From Hymenopus coronatus (lineage: Eukaryota > Arthropoda > Insecta > Mantodea > Hymenopodidae): DNA of 64,000 nucleotides. Shown here in pieces: positions 9,757 through 20,498 of the stretch. Made by a program: the position numbers and the translations under genes. The DNA is taken from contig CM060900.1 of the NCBI GenBank assembly GCA_030762935.1, positions 107,288,620 to 107,352,619 of the forward strand. Direction: 5' to 3'. Below the pieces are notes generated by a model. The model did no database searches. It had not been told where the DNA came from and saw only the letters and a list, made by a program, of their open reading frames with translations. Positions within the stretch are counted from its first letter, which is position 1. Each line of letters starts with the position of its first letter.

Positions 9757-10625
9757 AAAAAATCTGATGTGTACCATTCACATGACTTTCTCTACATATC
9801 TGTAACAAGTTATTGTTAAAAAGCTTATGCTTCTATTTACTTCATGCTACTCGAGAACAAATTAGCAGAAACAGTCTTATTACTTGTTTCCTTGTAAGTA
9901 GAAGCGAAATAAGGGAGTACCATAGGTTAAAGTGATATTCAAAAGCTGGTTGCTATGTGACTGAAGTATCTTTGTTTATATGGACAGGAGTTGACAAATT
10001 CTTATATGAGAAATGTTAGTTTTTCATAGCTGAAACCAAAAACAATGAATGTCTCAAAAACGATCAACTCCACGAAAAAAATGTATATCATAAATTGTGT
10101 GTTTTAACGTGCTCTACATTTCTTGTGTAGTAAGTCTTCATATAAGTCTTACGGTTTAACAGTTGTGCAAAATTCCGTAAAATTCGTCCAGAATAAAGTA
10201 GTCTTCAGAGGCTATTCCCAGAAAATTCAAGATATACATTTCGTTTATCAGGTAAATATCTTTAATATATGATATTTTAATCAAAATCGTTAGTCATTTT
10301 TGCGAAAATCAGTAATTTTGAAAAATATTCCATGTAAAGGGTAGTTTGGGGTGGGGGGATTTTTCTCAAAACCTTCGTGTCGCATTCCTGGAAGATGCTA
10401 AACTTAAATACCAAGTTTGGTATTCTACCTACTTTTCGTTTTCGAGTTATCGTGTTCACAGTCACACGGACACACACACGGACCTTTTTGTGAAAATGCT
10501 TTTTTTGGATATAAGGGACCCTAAAGCATATATTTCCGGTGAAATCTCGGTATCGAATTTTTGGGTGGAGTGCAATACCTTGTCTGTACACTATACACAT
10601 AGTGCGTGTAGCGAAAGTACAAATT
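9757..10625 (+). mobile_element. HR1 copy, full length
   Basis: AATCTGATGTGTACCATTCA at the left, a short (CA)n at about 10463-10480, and the terminal palindrome CACTATACACATAGTGCG. Same orientation as its neighbour at 8816. The 129-codon minus-strand frame at 10277-10666 lies mostly inside this copy and is not a gene. Confidence 0.9.
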
Positions 10626-11039
10626 AAATTTACGCCGTAATGAAAGACGTCTGTGCATAAGCACATTCAAACTGCAAACAACCTTAGTCAGAAAACTATT
10701 AAATGAGCAAACAAAATGAAACGTAATTTTTAAGTGTTTCTGGGAGACATATACATTAACTTTGAATTTTTAAGGTTTTTTCAACCATCTCTATTATGGA
10801 ATGACTCTTATAATAGCATCCATTATGGAACCTCAAAACTAGAAACAAGTGGCACATTGCACTGTGCACCCAGTTTCAAAGTAAACAGGGAACAAAAACA
10901 ACAAGCGCACACGACCTGCATCTGACAGCAGTAGAAGGTAATGTGGTGTAGCCAAATGGTCCAGGACCTTACTCAGGAATATGTTTGCATATAGCAGGTT
11001 TTACTGTAAATGTGTATTCTAGGTTTGTTTTAATGATCC
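10626..11039. other. unassigned stretch
   Basis: No confident feature. A short segment near 10938 resembles an A box, but no B box follows. Confidence 0.45.
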
Positions 11040-11350
11040 TTATTTAAAGAATGGAGCTCTAGAAATAAAACAACCCCACATAAATAAAACCTCTGTGTAA
11101 ATTAGAGTGCAAAATAAACATAAATGTAATTTCTCAACTAGAGTAAATACAGGATTACGACAGGGAAGTGGGCTCTCTGCTCTTTCATTTTACATTTATA
11201 TAAACAATATGTAGGAAGAGTGGAAATTAACGGAGCCAAGAAGCATTTTCCTAGGAAGGAATAAAGATATTAAAACTAGAACTATTTGCGGATGCCCAGT
11301 TCCTGTTCGCTAGTAAAGACACTCCCCAGTATAGTATAACACAACTAAAT
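11040..11350 (+). pseudogene. non-LTR reverse transcriptase fragment
   Basis: From 11128 the frame reads NFSTRVNTGLRQGSGLSALS then FYIYINNM before a stop at 11212. This matches the G-x-RQG-x-x-LSP-x-LF-x-IY-x-x region of LINE reverse transcriptases. After a frameshift, 11282 onward reads LFADAQFLFASKDTPQYSIT, the palm-domain catalytic motif, with Ala where the second Asp of FADD is expected. One stop, one frameshift and one lost catalytic residue mark it as dead. The remainder of the RT upstream is not recognisable. Clade uncertain; it is not the jockey-like element at 13.2-14.1 kb, which lies on the other strand. Confidence 0.75.
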
Positions 11351-12039
11351 AATATACACGGTGTTAGGGCTTTTATATACACATATTTTGATAAATGGTA
11401 TCTTAATGTATAACAACTTTGGTTTGTTAGGTTTTTATCTGCTTCTAACAGTTTTCCAAAAAAAAAAAATCACATTATTTATTACCTTTTGTGTTTTTTA
11501 TGGTCTTAACTGCGCGGCGATATAACAACGCATATCAGTATAGAGTAATCGTTTTACTTTCAGGTTTTCACATCTCAATAAGTAGCCTGCTGTCCCAAGC
11601 AGTGTCGGGATATTGGCCTTGGAGAAAGTATTCAAACTCAGTTCCGATACATTTGTTATAGCGAAGCCGCCCGCTCAAGGGTACGCCTTTGGACCCGTGG
11701 TCTCAGGGAAAATAAACACGTATGTCTTATGTGCGCCACGCCCACTAATCAACCTGAAAACATGCTACTCTTAATGCGTAAAATTATAGGTCTGCAACTG
11801 AAACAAATATCAATATAAAGCTGTTCGTCACACCGTTCCTAATTACCAATTTAAATATCTACAGTTATACCTCTAGCAGCCTGTATTAAGAACACAACAT
11901 GATATATCCTATGATAAAAGAAAAGTATAAGAATGATGGAGAAATCAATTAGGAGGGCAAACATTGGGGTAGACGTACAGTACACAGAACAAGTGAAATG
12001 TTGTTAGATATTTAGATTGTTATACTAATAGCTATATCA
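11351..12039. other. unassigned, possibly decayed LINE
   Basis: Lies between two RT-like segments on the same strand and may be unrecognisable LINE sequence. A possible FKYL motif occurs near 11852 (AATTTAAATATCTAC). Nothing else can be supported. Confidence 0.35.
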
Positions 12040-12245
12040 CCAACTCGGATTTAGAAGAAGGTTTACAGAAATACAAAAGAGAAAATGACATTTTAAGGTA
12101 ACAGTTTGGAAGAAATATGCCCAACAAGGGCCTTCTCTCGTAGGTCGCAGATTGAGCTTAGATTTCTTTAAGATATAACGGCTGACCTTCTGTATTCCAT
12201 TCCACTGATTCTTCAGACTCCAAAATTACTTGTTTAAAACTATGC
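12040..12245 (+). pseudogene. possible RT C-terminal remnant of same LINE
   Basis: A broken frame reads DLEEGLQKYKREND and then ELRFL-stop-DITADLLYSIPLIL near 12150-12220. This resembles the post-palm segment of LINE RTs (TQLRFYKVMAVPTLLYGSE type). The order and strand agree with the RT motifs at 11.1-11.3 kb. The match is weak and rests on a few spaced residues. Confidence 0.4.
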
Positions 12246-13199
12246 ACCATTACATAGAAAATCCAAGGTTCTTGGATAATAACCTTTACATCTGCCAGAA
12301 AATACAAGTTGGTAGCGCTGGAGTGCTATAACTTTGTCACTTAGTAGCATAATTGTTTTCAATATCATCTACCGCTGAAAGCGCTTCTTATACCTTCGAC
12401 TGTTTAAAAAGAAGCTGTTTTCCTAACACACAGAAACACATTCACCTGGGGTGAAGTAGCAAGGGAACTGGTTTCCGTTGCCTTTTTCCTTTAATATAAT
12501 TCGGATAAATTATTTTAAAGTGCAATTAAAATGGAATAAGTTACTCAGAAGAAATTTTAACGTATATGCACTATGGCACAGCAAGTAGCTAAATAGGTTT
12601 AAAATAATAACAATAGTAATAGTAATAATAGTCGCACTAATAATAATAATAATAGTAGTAATAATAATGATGATGATGATGATTATGATGATGATGCAAC
12701 GATGACTCGACCAAGTAGCATTTGTCCACTTTTAAGGTTTACGTGCTTTCTATATGTAATATCGCAGGTTTAATCTATTAACTGTTTAAAAAGTTAAAAT
12801 TATGGAGTCTACCTTTGTTTTAGTACGCGCAAAAGCGATATAAACTATTTCTCTACGCAAAAAATTAGTTTTTGGTTTAAAGGGCCGTTATTATAAGGCA
12901 TTCTCTCGTAATCACTCAGGTTAAAGTTTAATTACTTGTCTCCATTCACATTTCATATATAGCTTGCCTTAGTTCATTGATTACTATTTGTGCTTCAGAA
13001 TTTATCTCAAGCCAATAATAGATTGATGGATCAAGGGATTTATTTAGACAAAATGAGATTAGAATTTGCCAAAATTAGATAAAGAAAACGTTACAGGTAA
13101 CTAATATATTGGTAAGGTTTAGTGCACTCAAAACATCGAAGATATTCTCGTTTAAGAATTATCTAAGTATCTTATGCTTAACATTTCCGAGGCCATTCC
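12246..13199. repeat. unassigned DNA with AAT/GAT microsatellite
   Basis: Mostly featureless AT-rich sequence. An imperfect trinucleotide tract (AAT, AGT, GAT units) lies at about 12603-12695. No coding signal was seen. Confidence 0.6.
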
Positions 13200-14100
13200 T
13201 GCGTGGAACTGCAAGCAATATTAATACCCTTCCAATGTCTTGCTAGGTCGGTCTTCAGTGGGAACATTTTCGGGGTTTTACTTCCCCTAGTTCTGTAGCC
13301 TTTACCGGAATTTGTGGTCAGGCCTGCGCTCCTGACTTGCAATCAAAATGTCGGCAGCTTCTTAAAAATATAAATCTATCTCTCGGGCGTTACCATACCA
13401 AGACTAGATCCTGTATTGGCTTTGGGATAAAAAGGTCGTCAGAATAGGTCGAGTTGAAGGAATGGGGTTGGATTTTGTAAGTGAGAAGTTGTGCAGGTGG
13501 CAGACTCACTTGTAGGCTTAGAGTGCGATAGTTATTGGAGTCTTTCAGGAACGTTTTCTTTTTCTAATCATTGCCTAAGAACAAGTCACTCCAGAATTTT
13601 ACGTCTCCCGTGGGTTATGCTGTTATTCCCCAAGCCTTCAATGAGATCACTGAATTTATTTGGGAGATTTGTGAAGGATTCGGATCTAGAGATGTATTCG
13701 GTGATGAAGGAAGTGGGAGGTCCTGGCGTATGGTGAGGTTAGGCATATACCATACAGAGTTGGTGGATATGCGGAAATAATGGGATTGGTTGGTTTCGAG
13801 ACGTAGGTTAGATTTTGCAGCAGCACTCCAGTCATGGCACCCGTAGGTGACCATCGGCCGGAGTGGCTGTTTTCTGAGCAGCAGTTTATTCCTGAGAGAC
13901 CCTACTGAATGAGACCGTAGAGAGGCCAGAGGTTCGCCGTATTTCTGTTGCTCTGTTAGCCATGTCTTCTAAATGCGGCCTCCAGACGAGCATGGTGGTA
14001 CGGTGAATCTCTAAATATTTGACCACCGTGGTCCAGCGCAGGAAGAACATCCAGACGTCGTCACGAGAAAACGACTGCTTGAGATTCTGCCCATTCACGT
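13200..14100 (-). mobile_element. jockey-like LINE, 3' remnant
   Basis: On the minus strand the sequence holds the C-terminal part of a reverse transcriptase (about 13620-14095) followed by a 3' untranslated tail of about 400 bp that includes CTTTTTATCCCAAAGCCAAT and AAGAAGCTGCCGACATTTTG. The 3' end is near 13200, where GACCGACCTAGCAAGAC sits. The 5' part is missing; a SINE-B begins at 14102 where the ORF would continue. The base composition is less AT-rich than its surroundings, consistent with a younger insertion. Confidence 0.75.
13615..14098 (-). pseudogene. jockey-like RT C-terminus, frameshifted
   Basis: The first piece reads TTVVKYLEIHRTTMLVWRPH and then LEDMANRATEIRR, equivalent to the VKYLGIHLD-x-x-LTW-x-x-HI segment of jockey-clade RTs. 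After a frameshift near 13890 the frame continues LRNKLLL, then RPMVTYGCHDWSAAAKSNLR and TNSVWYMPNLTIRQDLPLP, equivalent to RP-x-x-TYG-x-x-W-x-x-AAK and the NAPWFVRN-x-x-x-H-x-DL tail. Several positions are degraded (for example QSHYFRIS). It is a non-functional C-terminal remnant; the RT palm and endonuclease domains are absent. Overlapping plus-strand frames are shadows. Confidence 0.75.
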
Positions 14101-14101
14101 C

Positions 14102-14310
14102 GCCCTCCGTGGTGTAATGGTTACCATGCTGACTTCATATACCCAAGGCCACGCGTTCAAACGCGGCGGAGGACGATGGATTTTTTAGGGTGTAAGAATC
14201 CTTAGCATGGCTTCCTTCGGAAGGGAAGTAAAGCCGTTCGTCCCATGTTGTAGATTTATGGCACGTAAAAGAACCTCAAGCCAGATAGAGCATCCATAAA
14301 TAGCACGCCA
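14102..14310 (+). repeat. SINE-B copy 1
   Basis: Starts GCCCTCCGTGGTGTAATGGT (tRNA-like A box) with a B box GCGTTCAAACGCGGC. The conserved body has CTTCCTTCGGAAGGGAAGTA and GGCACGTAAAAGAACCTCAA. It lacks the internal segment GCAAAATTAAGCGGTCTTTC present in the 34.1 and 50.4 kb copies and jumps to GAGCATCCATAAATAG. It abuts the jockey-like LINE. Confidence 0.8.
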
Positions 14311-14314
14311 TTTA

Positions 14315-14580
14315 GTGTTCTTTTTTTTTTTTTTTTTTTTTTTTGCCCGTTCACCCTGAATCGCCATCCGGGGAACCAGGTGGTCAGTCTGTTGCGGGAT
14401 ACCGCAATGTGCTGCCTGGAGGGCATCGAGGGAACAATGGTATTGCATCTTGTAGCCTTTGTCGTACGCACGACTCCTACAAGACAACAGTGGCAAGGTT
14501 ACCTTCTGGGGTTCGTGTTAGCTAGGTGGCAACTCCTTGAAGTAGAGCTGTCCAATGTTGGGGTCCACAGCCACTAACGG
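14315..14580 (-). repeat. poly-A-tailed insert of unknown origin
   Basis: On the minus strand about 240 bp of GC-moderate sequence ends in a run of about 23 A (plus-strand T run, 14321-14344). This is the hallmark of a retroposed transcript. It sits just 3' of SINE-B copy 1. Minus-strand frames include LDALQAAHCGIPQQTDHLVP, which I do not recognise. It could be a SINE, a LINE tail or a processed transcript. Confidence 0.4.
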
Positions 14581-14585
14581 AAGGT

Positions 14586-14630
14586 AAAATGGAAATGTAT
14601 AAAACGCTGATAAAACCTGTATAAATGTGT
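14586..14630 (+). pseudogene. tiny possible LINE RT remnant
   Basis: MEMYKTLIKPV followed by a stop resembles the K-x-x-x-YKT-x-IRPV-x-x-YG segment of RTE- or CR1-type reverse transcriptases. It is too short to assign. Confidence 0.25.
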
Positions 14631-15580
14631 CGAATAGAAAGATGGCCAGAAAAATCGCCAAATTAAACATTTAATCCAAGCAACTTAGCTGAGTAAATTA
14701 AGGGCAATAGTAGGGAAAACAAGAATGAAGATATATGTATGATATAACGGTTATACTAACTATTGCAAAAGAAAAACAATAGAGTGCTTATGTTAGCGAA
14801 GCAGAGGAAACAAGATTAATTAAAATAGCACGAAAACAACGACCAGCAGAAAGAAGAAATGTTGGAAGCCCACTAAAAAGTCAGTTAGAAGGATGATTTT
14901 CATCGTTATAACCTGAATGAACACAGACAGGCTTAAGCTAAACATAAGAAGAAAAATAAATGCTCTGATTATCCGACGTAAGAAGCAAGCAATAACTTAT
15001 GTTAAGCATCGCCAACTTACTTGATTTTGTGGCACAACAAACGCTTGCTCCGTGCATGTAGTGGGTAAAAAATGACAGCATGAATTCTTTCTCTTCCTTC
15101 TATTGTTCGTCGTGTGTCAGTTTAAAATGCCAGAAACAGAAAGCAATTTTACATGCAATCCATCGCTCCTACGCTTATGCCCGCATAATAGGAATATTTC
15201 TTACTTATAGAAAGTAGCGTAATAAGTATTTGGTTGCCGGCAAAGTTCTGCACTTGAAAATTCAATCTTGTAGCGTCATTTCGCAACCCATACAAATGAG
15301 TACGATCTTTACCAAGCAGAAACACGTTTCTTCAAATTGTGTTAAATCTCAATTAATTACCAAAATGACTGCGCATTTTCATTTGCTATAAATTTGAAAG
15401 TTTCTGGTAACATATTAATTCTCATACTATTAACGACGTAATGCAATTATAATGGTATTAGCCAAGTTAAGGAGCTTGTTGATTTATTATGTTAATACTA
15501 TAACAATTATCATTATTTCCTTTTTGTAAATATTAATGTTACGACTGCCAAATACCACCAAACCTATAAAAAGATTTGGA
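14631..15580. other. unassigned AT-rich DNA
   Basis: No gene, tRNA-like box or known repeat was recognised. Confidence 0.45.
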
Positions 15581-15850
15581 TGCGTCCTCTGTGGTCTAGC
15601 TGGCTTCTACCAAAGTCGCGGGATCATACCCGGCGGAGGGCGTTGAATGTTATTCGAGCGTAAAAATCCTTAGCATTGCTTCCTTTGGAAGTGAAGTAGA
15701 GCCGTTGGTGCCGTGTGGTAGATTTATGGCACGTAAAAGAACCTTAATCCTGATATAAGAGGCCTCTGAGCAAAATTAAGCAATATTTCACGCCCAAATA
15801 GAATGGGACGCTGAGAACCACAGCAGTTAAAGAGCGTCCATAAATAAAGT
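15581..15850 (+). repeat. SINE-B copy 2
   Basis: Head TGCGTCCTCTGTGGTCTAGC with a degraded B box GGGATCATACCCGGC. The body includes TTCCTTTGGAAGTGAAGTAG, ATGGCACGTAAAAGAACCTT and GAATGGGACGCTGAGAACCA, ending AGAGCGTCCATAAATAAA. Full length for the family. Confidence 0.85.
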
Positions 15851-16840
15851 GCACTTTATTAAATTTATGAAAATGTACGTGTATGATCATATCAATAATA
15901 AAATACTAATGTAATAGACATAATAGAGCAATTATCCTACCAATCATGAGTTTACAGTACGAGTATAAACTCATGAAAGGTGGCTTACGCTATTCAAACC
16001 CAAAATGTTGCATTCTGCCACAACACTGAAGATGTTATCTGTTCTTGTTTTCCTCGTAGTTGCACCGTGCACAGTAGAAAATTCGAAGGAGCATTGAGCA
16101 AATTTGCTTTCTTTTTACTTAAATGAAAATCAGTTGGTGACCCCTGGCCTATATGGACATTATTACTGCATTTTCACATAACTGCACATTAATAATTTAT
16201 GCCAAAACGGGTAAAATTGAAGATAAAGGTACGAGTGAATGCCGCACGAACGAAAGTGAGTACGATTTTTGTCTAATGTTACATTAAAGTTATCCAAGAA
16301 TTAGATATATTTTATGTAAGCTTAGCCTTGTAAATTTAAGAAATATGTCATGAAATAATTCGGCATCCATCATAATTGACACAAGAGCTTCTTACATGCA
16401 ATTTTAGCTTCTCTTCCTGAATTTCATTTGCTATTGTCTGGCAAGTTGAACCGTTAAGCAAGAGATGAGCATTTTTTCGGACTGTAGAGTAGCATATTAT
16501 CATAATAGAGTGGTGTAAATCCCGGTGTTAAATATTTAATATTTTATATTCTATACAGATTTTTAAAACCTTGTTTGCCCAGCGAAAAGAATATCAAATA
16601 TGTTCTGACCTTATCTCTATAAGTCATGGTAACTTGAAGTACCGGTATTACGTCATTGCAATAGGAAAAACGCCATTGCTATCATTTGGCACGTGTGTCA
16701 TAATGAACAAGCTATAAACTATATTGAGTACTCTAACAACCCATTTATAATCGTTATAATTTGATTTATTTTAACAATTGTTTCGTTAAATAAAGTTCAG
16801 CAGTTCTATAATATAATCATACTATAATACATTATTTAGT
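15851..16840. other. unassigned AT-rich DNA
   Basis: No supported feature. Confidence 0.45.
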
Positions 16841-17100
16841 ACAGGCTATTCCAAGTATTCTCGTCTGAGACAGAGTACTCACACGTAAGTTTCCAACCGC
16901 TCGCCTGGACTGGGCGAATATCACAGCACAAGCGCTGAGTGAGTCAAAAACCTTCGAACAGGCTGCGCGGTATTTCTGCACTAGGCGTGTAGACACATGT
17001 TTCAGCACTGCTGCTGTAAACAAGGTCACGCTTCGAACGCAGCTTTGCTCTGCTCTGGAAGTGCAGTACAGAGTTGACAGTGATATGCTGTTGTTCAATT
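16841..17100 (-). repeat. GC-richer interspersed repeat (family X)
   Basis: An island of higher GC in AT-rich flanks. On the minus strand GCCCAGT..GGCGAGC is followed by GTGTGAGTACTCTGTCTCAG. The same order recurs on the plus strand at 51590-51672 (GCCCAGTGGCGAGCTC, GCGCGAGTACTCTGACCTAG). The 88-codon minus frame here shows no known domain. Confidence 0.5.
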
Positions 17101-17274
17101 ATTACAAGCATTTTTTTTTTGTCCTGTGCTTAATCACAAAGTATATTGTGGCTCAGTATGTTTTCTATTGCACTGCGTGTATTTATTTATGATTCGTATG
17201 CGGTTACTCAGTCAGCTCACAAAGTGAAAGTACGATTTACAGAAAGATTACGGACAAAGAGTTATACGATCAAT

Positions 17275-18020
17275 TTTTACTTTCTTTACACGTACTATGT
17301 ACATAGTGTATAGAGAAGGTATTGTATTGCACCCAAAAATTCGATACCGAGATACGTATTTAAGTTTGGTATATTCCAAGGATGCGACATGAAGATTTTC
17401 AAGAAAATCGCCCCACCCCCAGCTACCCTATACATGGAACTTTTTTCGAAAATTTTGATTTTCTTAAAAATGGCTCTAACGGTTTTGATTTAAGTATCGT
17501 GTATTAAATATATTTACCTGACAAATAAATTGTATATCTTGAACTTTCTGGTAATAGCCTCTGAAGACTACTTTATTCTGGATGAATTTCACGGAATTTT
17601 GCATAACTGCTAAACCGTAAGAGATGGGCGAAAACTTAACATGCAAAAAATGTAGAGCACATTAAAACACACAATATATGTTATATACATTTTTTTCGTG
17701 AAGTTGATCGTTTTTGACATATTCCTTGTTTTTGGTTTCAGCTATGAAAAACGTATACTTTTCTCATACGGGAATTTGTCAACTACTGTCCATACAAACA
17801 AAGAAACTTCAGTCACATAACAACCAGCTTTTTATTATTAGTTTAGCCTATAGTACTCTCTTATTTCCCTTCTGCTTACAAGGAAGTAAGTAATAAGACT
17901 ATTTGTGCTAATTTTTTTCTGAATTAGCGTGAAGTAAATAGAAGCATAAGCTTTTTAACAATAATTTGTTGCAGAAAGGTAGAGAAAGTCATGTGAATGG
18001 AACACATCAGATTTTTTTTT
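17275..18020 (-). mobile_element. HR1 copy with microsatellite region deleted
   Basis: Palindrome start TTTTACTTTCTTTACACGTA is followed by TTCGATACCGAGATACGTAT, which joins directly to TTTAAGTTTGGTATATTCCA. The TTTCCGG block, (GT)n and hairpin are lost. The rest is complete to AGAAAGTCATGTGAATGGAA and CACATCAG plus a T run. It is followed at once by another HR1 piece. Confidence 0.85.
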
Positions 18021-18345
18021 CGTGGAATTTACCATTTCTAAGATATTCTTTGTTATTTATTTCAGATTTAAAATACTTGAAATTTTCTCACGGGGAAAGC
18101 CGTAAACTCTGCCCCTGCATAGAAACAGGCTACATGGCAACCAGCTTTTAAAAGATTTGATTATCGTTTTAGCCTGGTGTATTCCCTTACTTTCCATCTG
18201 CTCACAAGGAAGCAAGTAATATGGACAATTTCTGCTAATGTTTACCTCGGTTGTCATAAACTAGATAGAAAAATATGCTTTTTAACAATAATTTGTTACA
18301 GTGGTATAGAGAAAGTCATGTGAATGAAACAATTCAGATTTTTTT
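18021..18345 (-). mobile_element. HR1 partial unit in tandem
   Basis: Begins CGTGGAATTTACCATTTC directly after the T run of the preceding copy and continues to AGAAAGTCATGTGAATGAAA and CAATTCAGATTTTTTT. In intact copies CGTGGAGTTGACC also follows a T run, so the junction fits recombination between two T runs. Confidence 0.85.
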
Positions 18346-19140
18346 AGTGTCAACAGTTGATGCCCGTACATACGTGAATACATTTTGCCTCCCTTTATAA
18401 ATATTAGAGAAGTAAACGAGAGGGAGCGTGATTTTGCCTCTTTTCAACAAGACTCTGCAACAGTCATACGGCCAATCTTTCTATGAGAACAATTGAAAGT
18501 ATGTTTCAGAATAGAATTATTAGTAGAAAATTGTGACCCCCCTCGGTACCCGACCCAACACCCTGCAATTTCTATCTCTGAGATACATTAAAACATAAGG
18601 CGTACAAGAAAACCCTCACACCCTGTAAGGATTAAAACAAAATATCCGCTAGGAAATTGCCAGCACTTCTCAAGGTGAACTACGGCGAGTGATTGATAGT
18701 TTCCTAAAGAAGTGCCAAAAATGTTTGGGCAACGACGGTGGCCAATTCCGTCACATCCTTTCGTAAAGTTGGCAAGCAAAGCCTTTAGAATTAGTTTAAA
18801 AATGTTCTATGGTTTCATCCGCGCCTTTCTATGATCGTAACAGACAGCAACGAGCAGCGAGGACGAGAATAGGCAAAACATCGCGCAGGCGGTACGTAGT
18901 TTTTTGACTCGCTCGTTACTTGTGGTTCCTGCTCCTTTCTTCTAACACTTCATTGAGTTTTGACAACAGCTTGCCCTCATTTCTGAGCTTTATTTCATGG
19001 CGTTGGCACATCTCTACGAGTCATTAGTATTTTCTGCTCTCTGGCGGGTATCCAAGTATTTTTATTTTCTTTTTAATTTATTTATTTTTTGCTTTATTTA
19101 TTTCTTTTCCTCTTTTTCCAGTTTCCTACATTGCCCTATT
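18346..19140. other. unassigned stretch
   Basis: Mixed composition with a GC-richer patch near 18540-18970. Nothing recognised. Confidence 0.4.
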
Positions 19141-19164
19141 TATTTACCGGTTTTTGTTTTACTT

Positions 19165-19300
19165 TTACAGACAGACATATATATACACATTTACAAACAC
19201 GCATGCCCAAGGCGGGACTCAAATTCACGATCCCCTGCGCCACGAAGTACCAAAGCAAGGCACTTGAACGAGCGCGGCCACGTGAGCGAAAATTTGACCA
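19165..19300 (-). repeat. SINE-D copy (tRNA-like head)
   Basis: On the minus strand: ACGTGGCCGCGCTCGTTCAA, TTGCTTTGGTACTTCGTGGC, GATCGTGAATTTGAGTCCCG and CCTTGGGCATGCGTGTTTGT. The blocks match the copy at 36531 in order. The B box has changed from GGTTCGAGTCC to ATTTGAGTCCC. Confidence 0.7.
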
Positions 19301-20079
19301 GCCTGAGTTAGCATTTTCTGCACTACAGCTATAGCTTTCAATAGTGATTTAATTGTAACGTAGCTGTAATTTATAGAGCAATAGGAACTATTACCAAGTG
19401 TATATCGCTGAAAGGGAATGGAATATGAAACACCGCTGCGTAGCTGTGTTGTTTAACTTAAGGTTATAAGAAATCACACAGTTGTACTTTAATATAGTCG
19501 GATATTCATTAAATATATAGAAGAAAATAATAATTTTAACTAATATTGAAAAATGATATGAATACAGAGTTTCATATACAGTTTCTACGTGCTTCATGAA
19601 GGTATAATGAAATGCCTGGAGCAGGTTATTTAACAGCACAAAAAGTTATCCTGAACATGACATTTGCTTCCTACCTTACAGTAGACTTTTTAATAAACAA
19701 AGAGATGTTTTGAAGCTATAAGCATTAACATTTTAACACTAATGTATTATATTTAAGATAAACAAAGTATAACTCGCAGCTATTTGTAGTAATGTTTTGC
19801 AACATGTTTTAGTTGCACATTGTTTAAAACCATCAACTTTAATATTTGCTAATCGTGGTCTCCAGAGATACGCATGAACACCGTTTTCATATTCAAGCTG
19901 TTACAAATAAGTAATATTATTCTTTCCTCACTATCACGGCCTTCAACTTCATCATCAGGACTTAGACTTTGATGACCTAAAATGTTTGAAAGAAAAAAGA
20001 CATAAAAATACCTTGAATGTTAAAAAAATTACCTTCTGTCGCTCTTCCACAAAAAAAAAAAAAAAACAACAACCTACAA
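19301..20079. other. unassigned AT-rich DNA
   Basis: No supported feature. Confidence 0.45.
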
Positions 20080-20370
20080 AAATTATTTTTATCTACATCA
20101 TGCTAATCAAGATAAACATTGCCAGAATTGGTCATATTACTGCTTCCTTGTAGGTAGAATGGAAATAAGGGAATACACTAGGCTAAACCGATAGCTAAAT
20201 CTTTCAAAAGCTAAGTAAAATAATTGAAATTCCATTCACTTTGCTTACTAGGAGTAAACAAAAGTGAGATGAAAATAAATATGTCTCCCCTTTAAAAGCT
20301 TAAATAACTTAAAAATGAAATCAATAACTCGAATAGCTCCAAAAAGATTAACGCTAGAAAAAAATGTATG
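20080..20370 (+). mobile_element. HR1 internal fragment
   Basis: Contains CATGCTAATCAAGATAAACA, GGAAATAAGGGAATACACTA and TGAAATCAATAACTCGAATA. Both ends of the element are missing. Confidence 0.7.
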
Positions 20371-20374
20371 CGGT

Positions 20375-20450
20375 CCCCTGAGAGACGAACCTGTGCCAGC
20401 CTGGTGAGAGGCATGCGTTTTACATTCAACCATGGCTCCGCCTTTTTGAA
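20375..20450 (-). repeat. orphan tRNA-like segment
   Basis: On the minus strand GGCGGAGCCATGGTTGAATG and, 30 bp on, a B-box-like AGGTTCGTCTCTCAGG. This is probably a SINE head; no second copy was found in the window. The spacing and lack of a convincing cloverleaf argue against a functional tRNA. Confidence 0.35.
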
Positions 20451-20498
20451 ATTTTATTCTTATTTGAAATTAAAATAATATATAATATATATTTTATC

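Noticed and set aside
10938..10985. GTGGTGTAGCCAAATGG, A-box-like
   Set aside because: No B box follows at a suitable distance.
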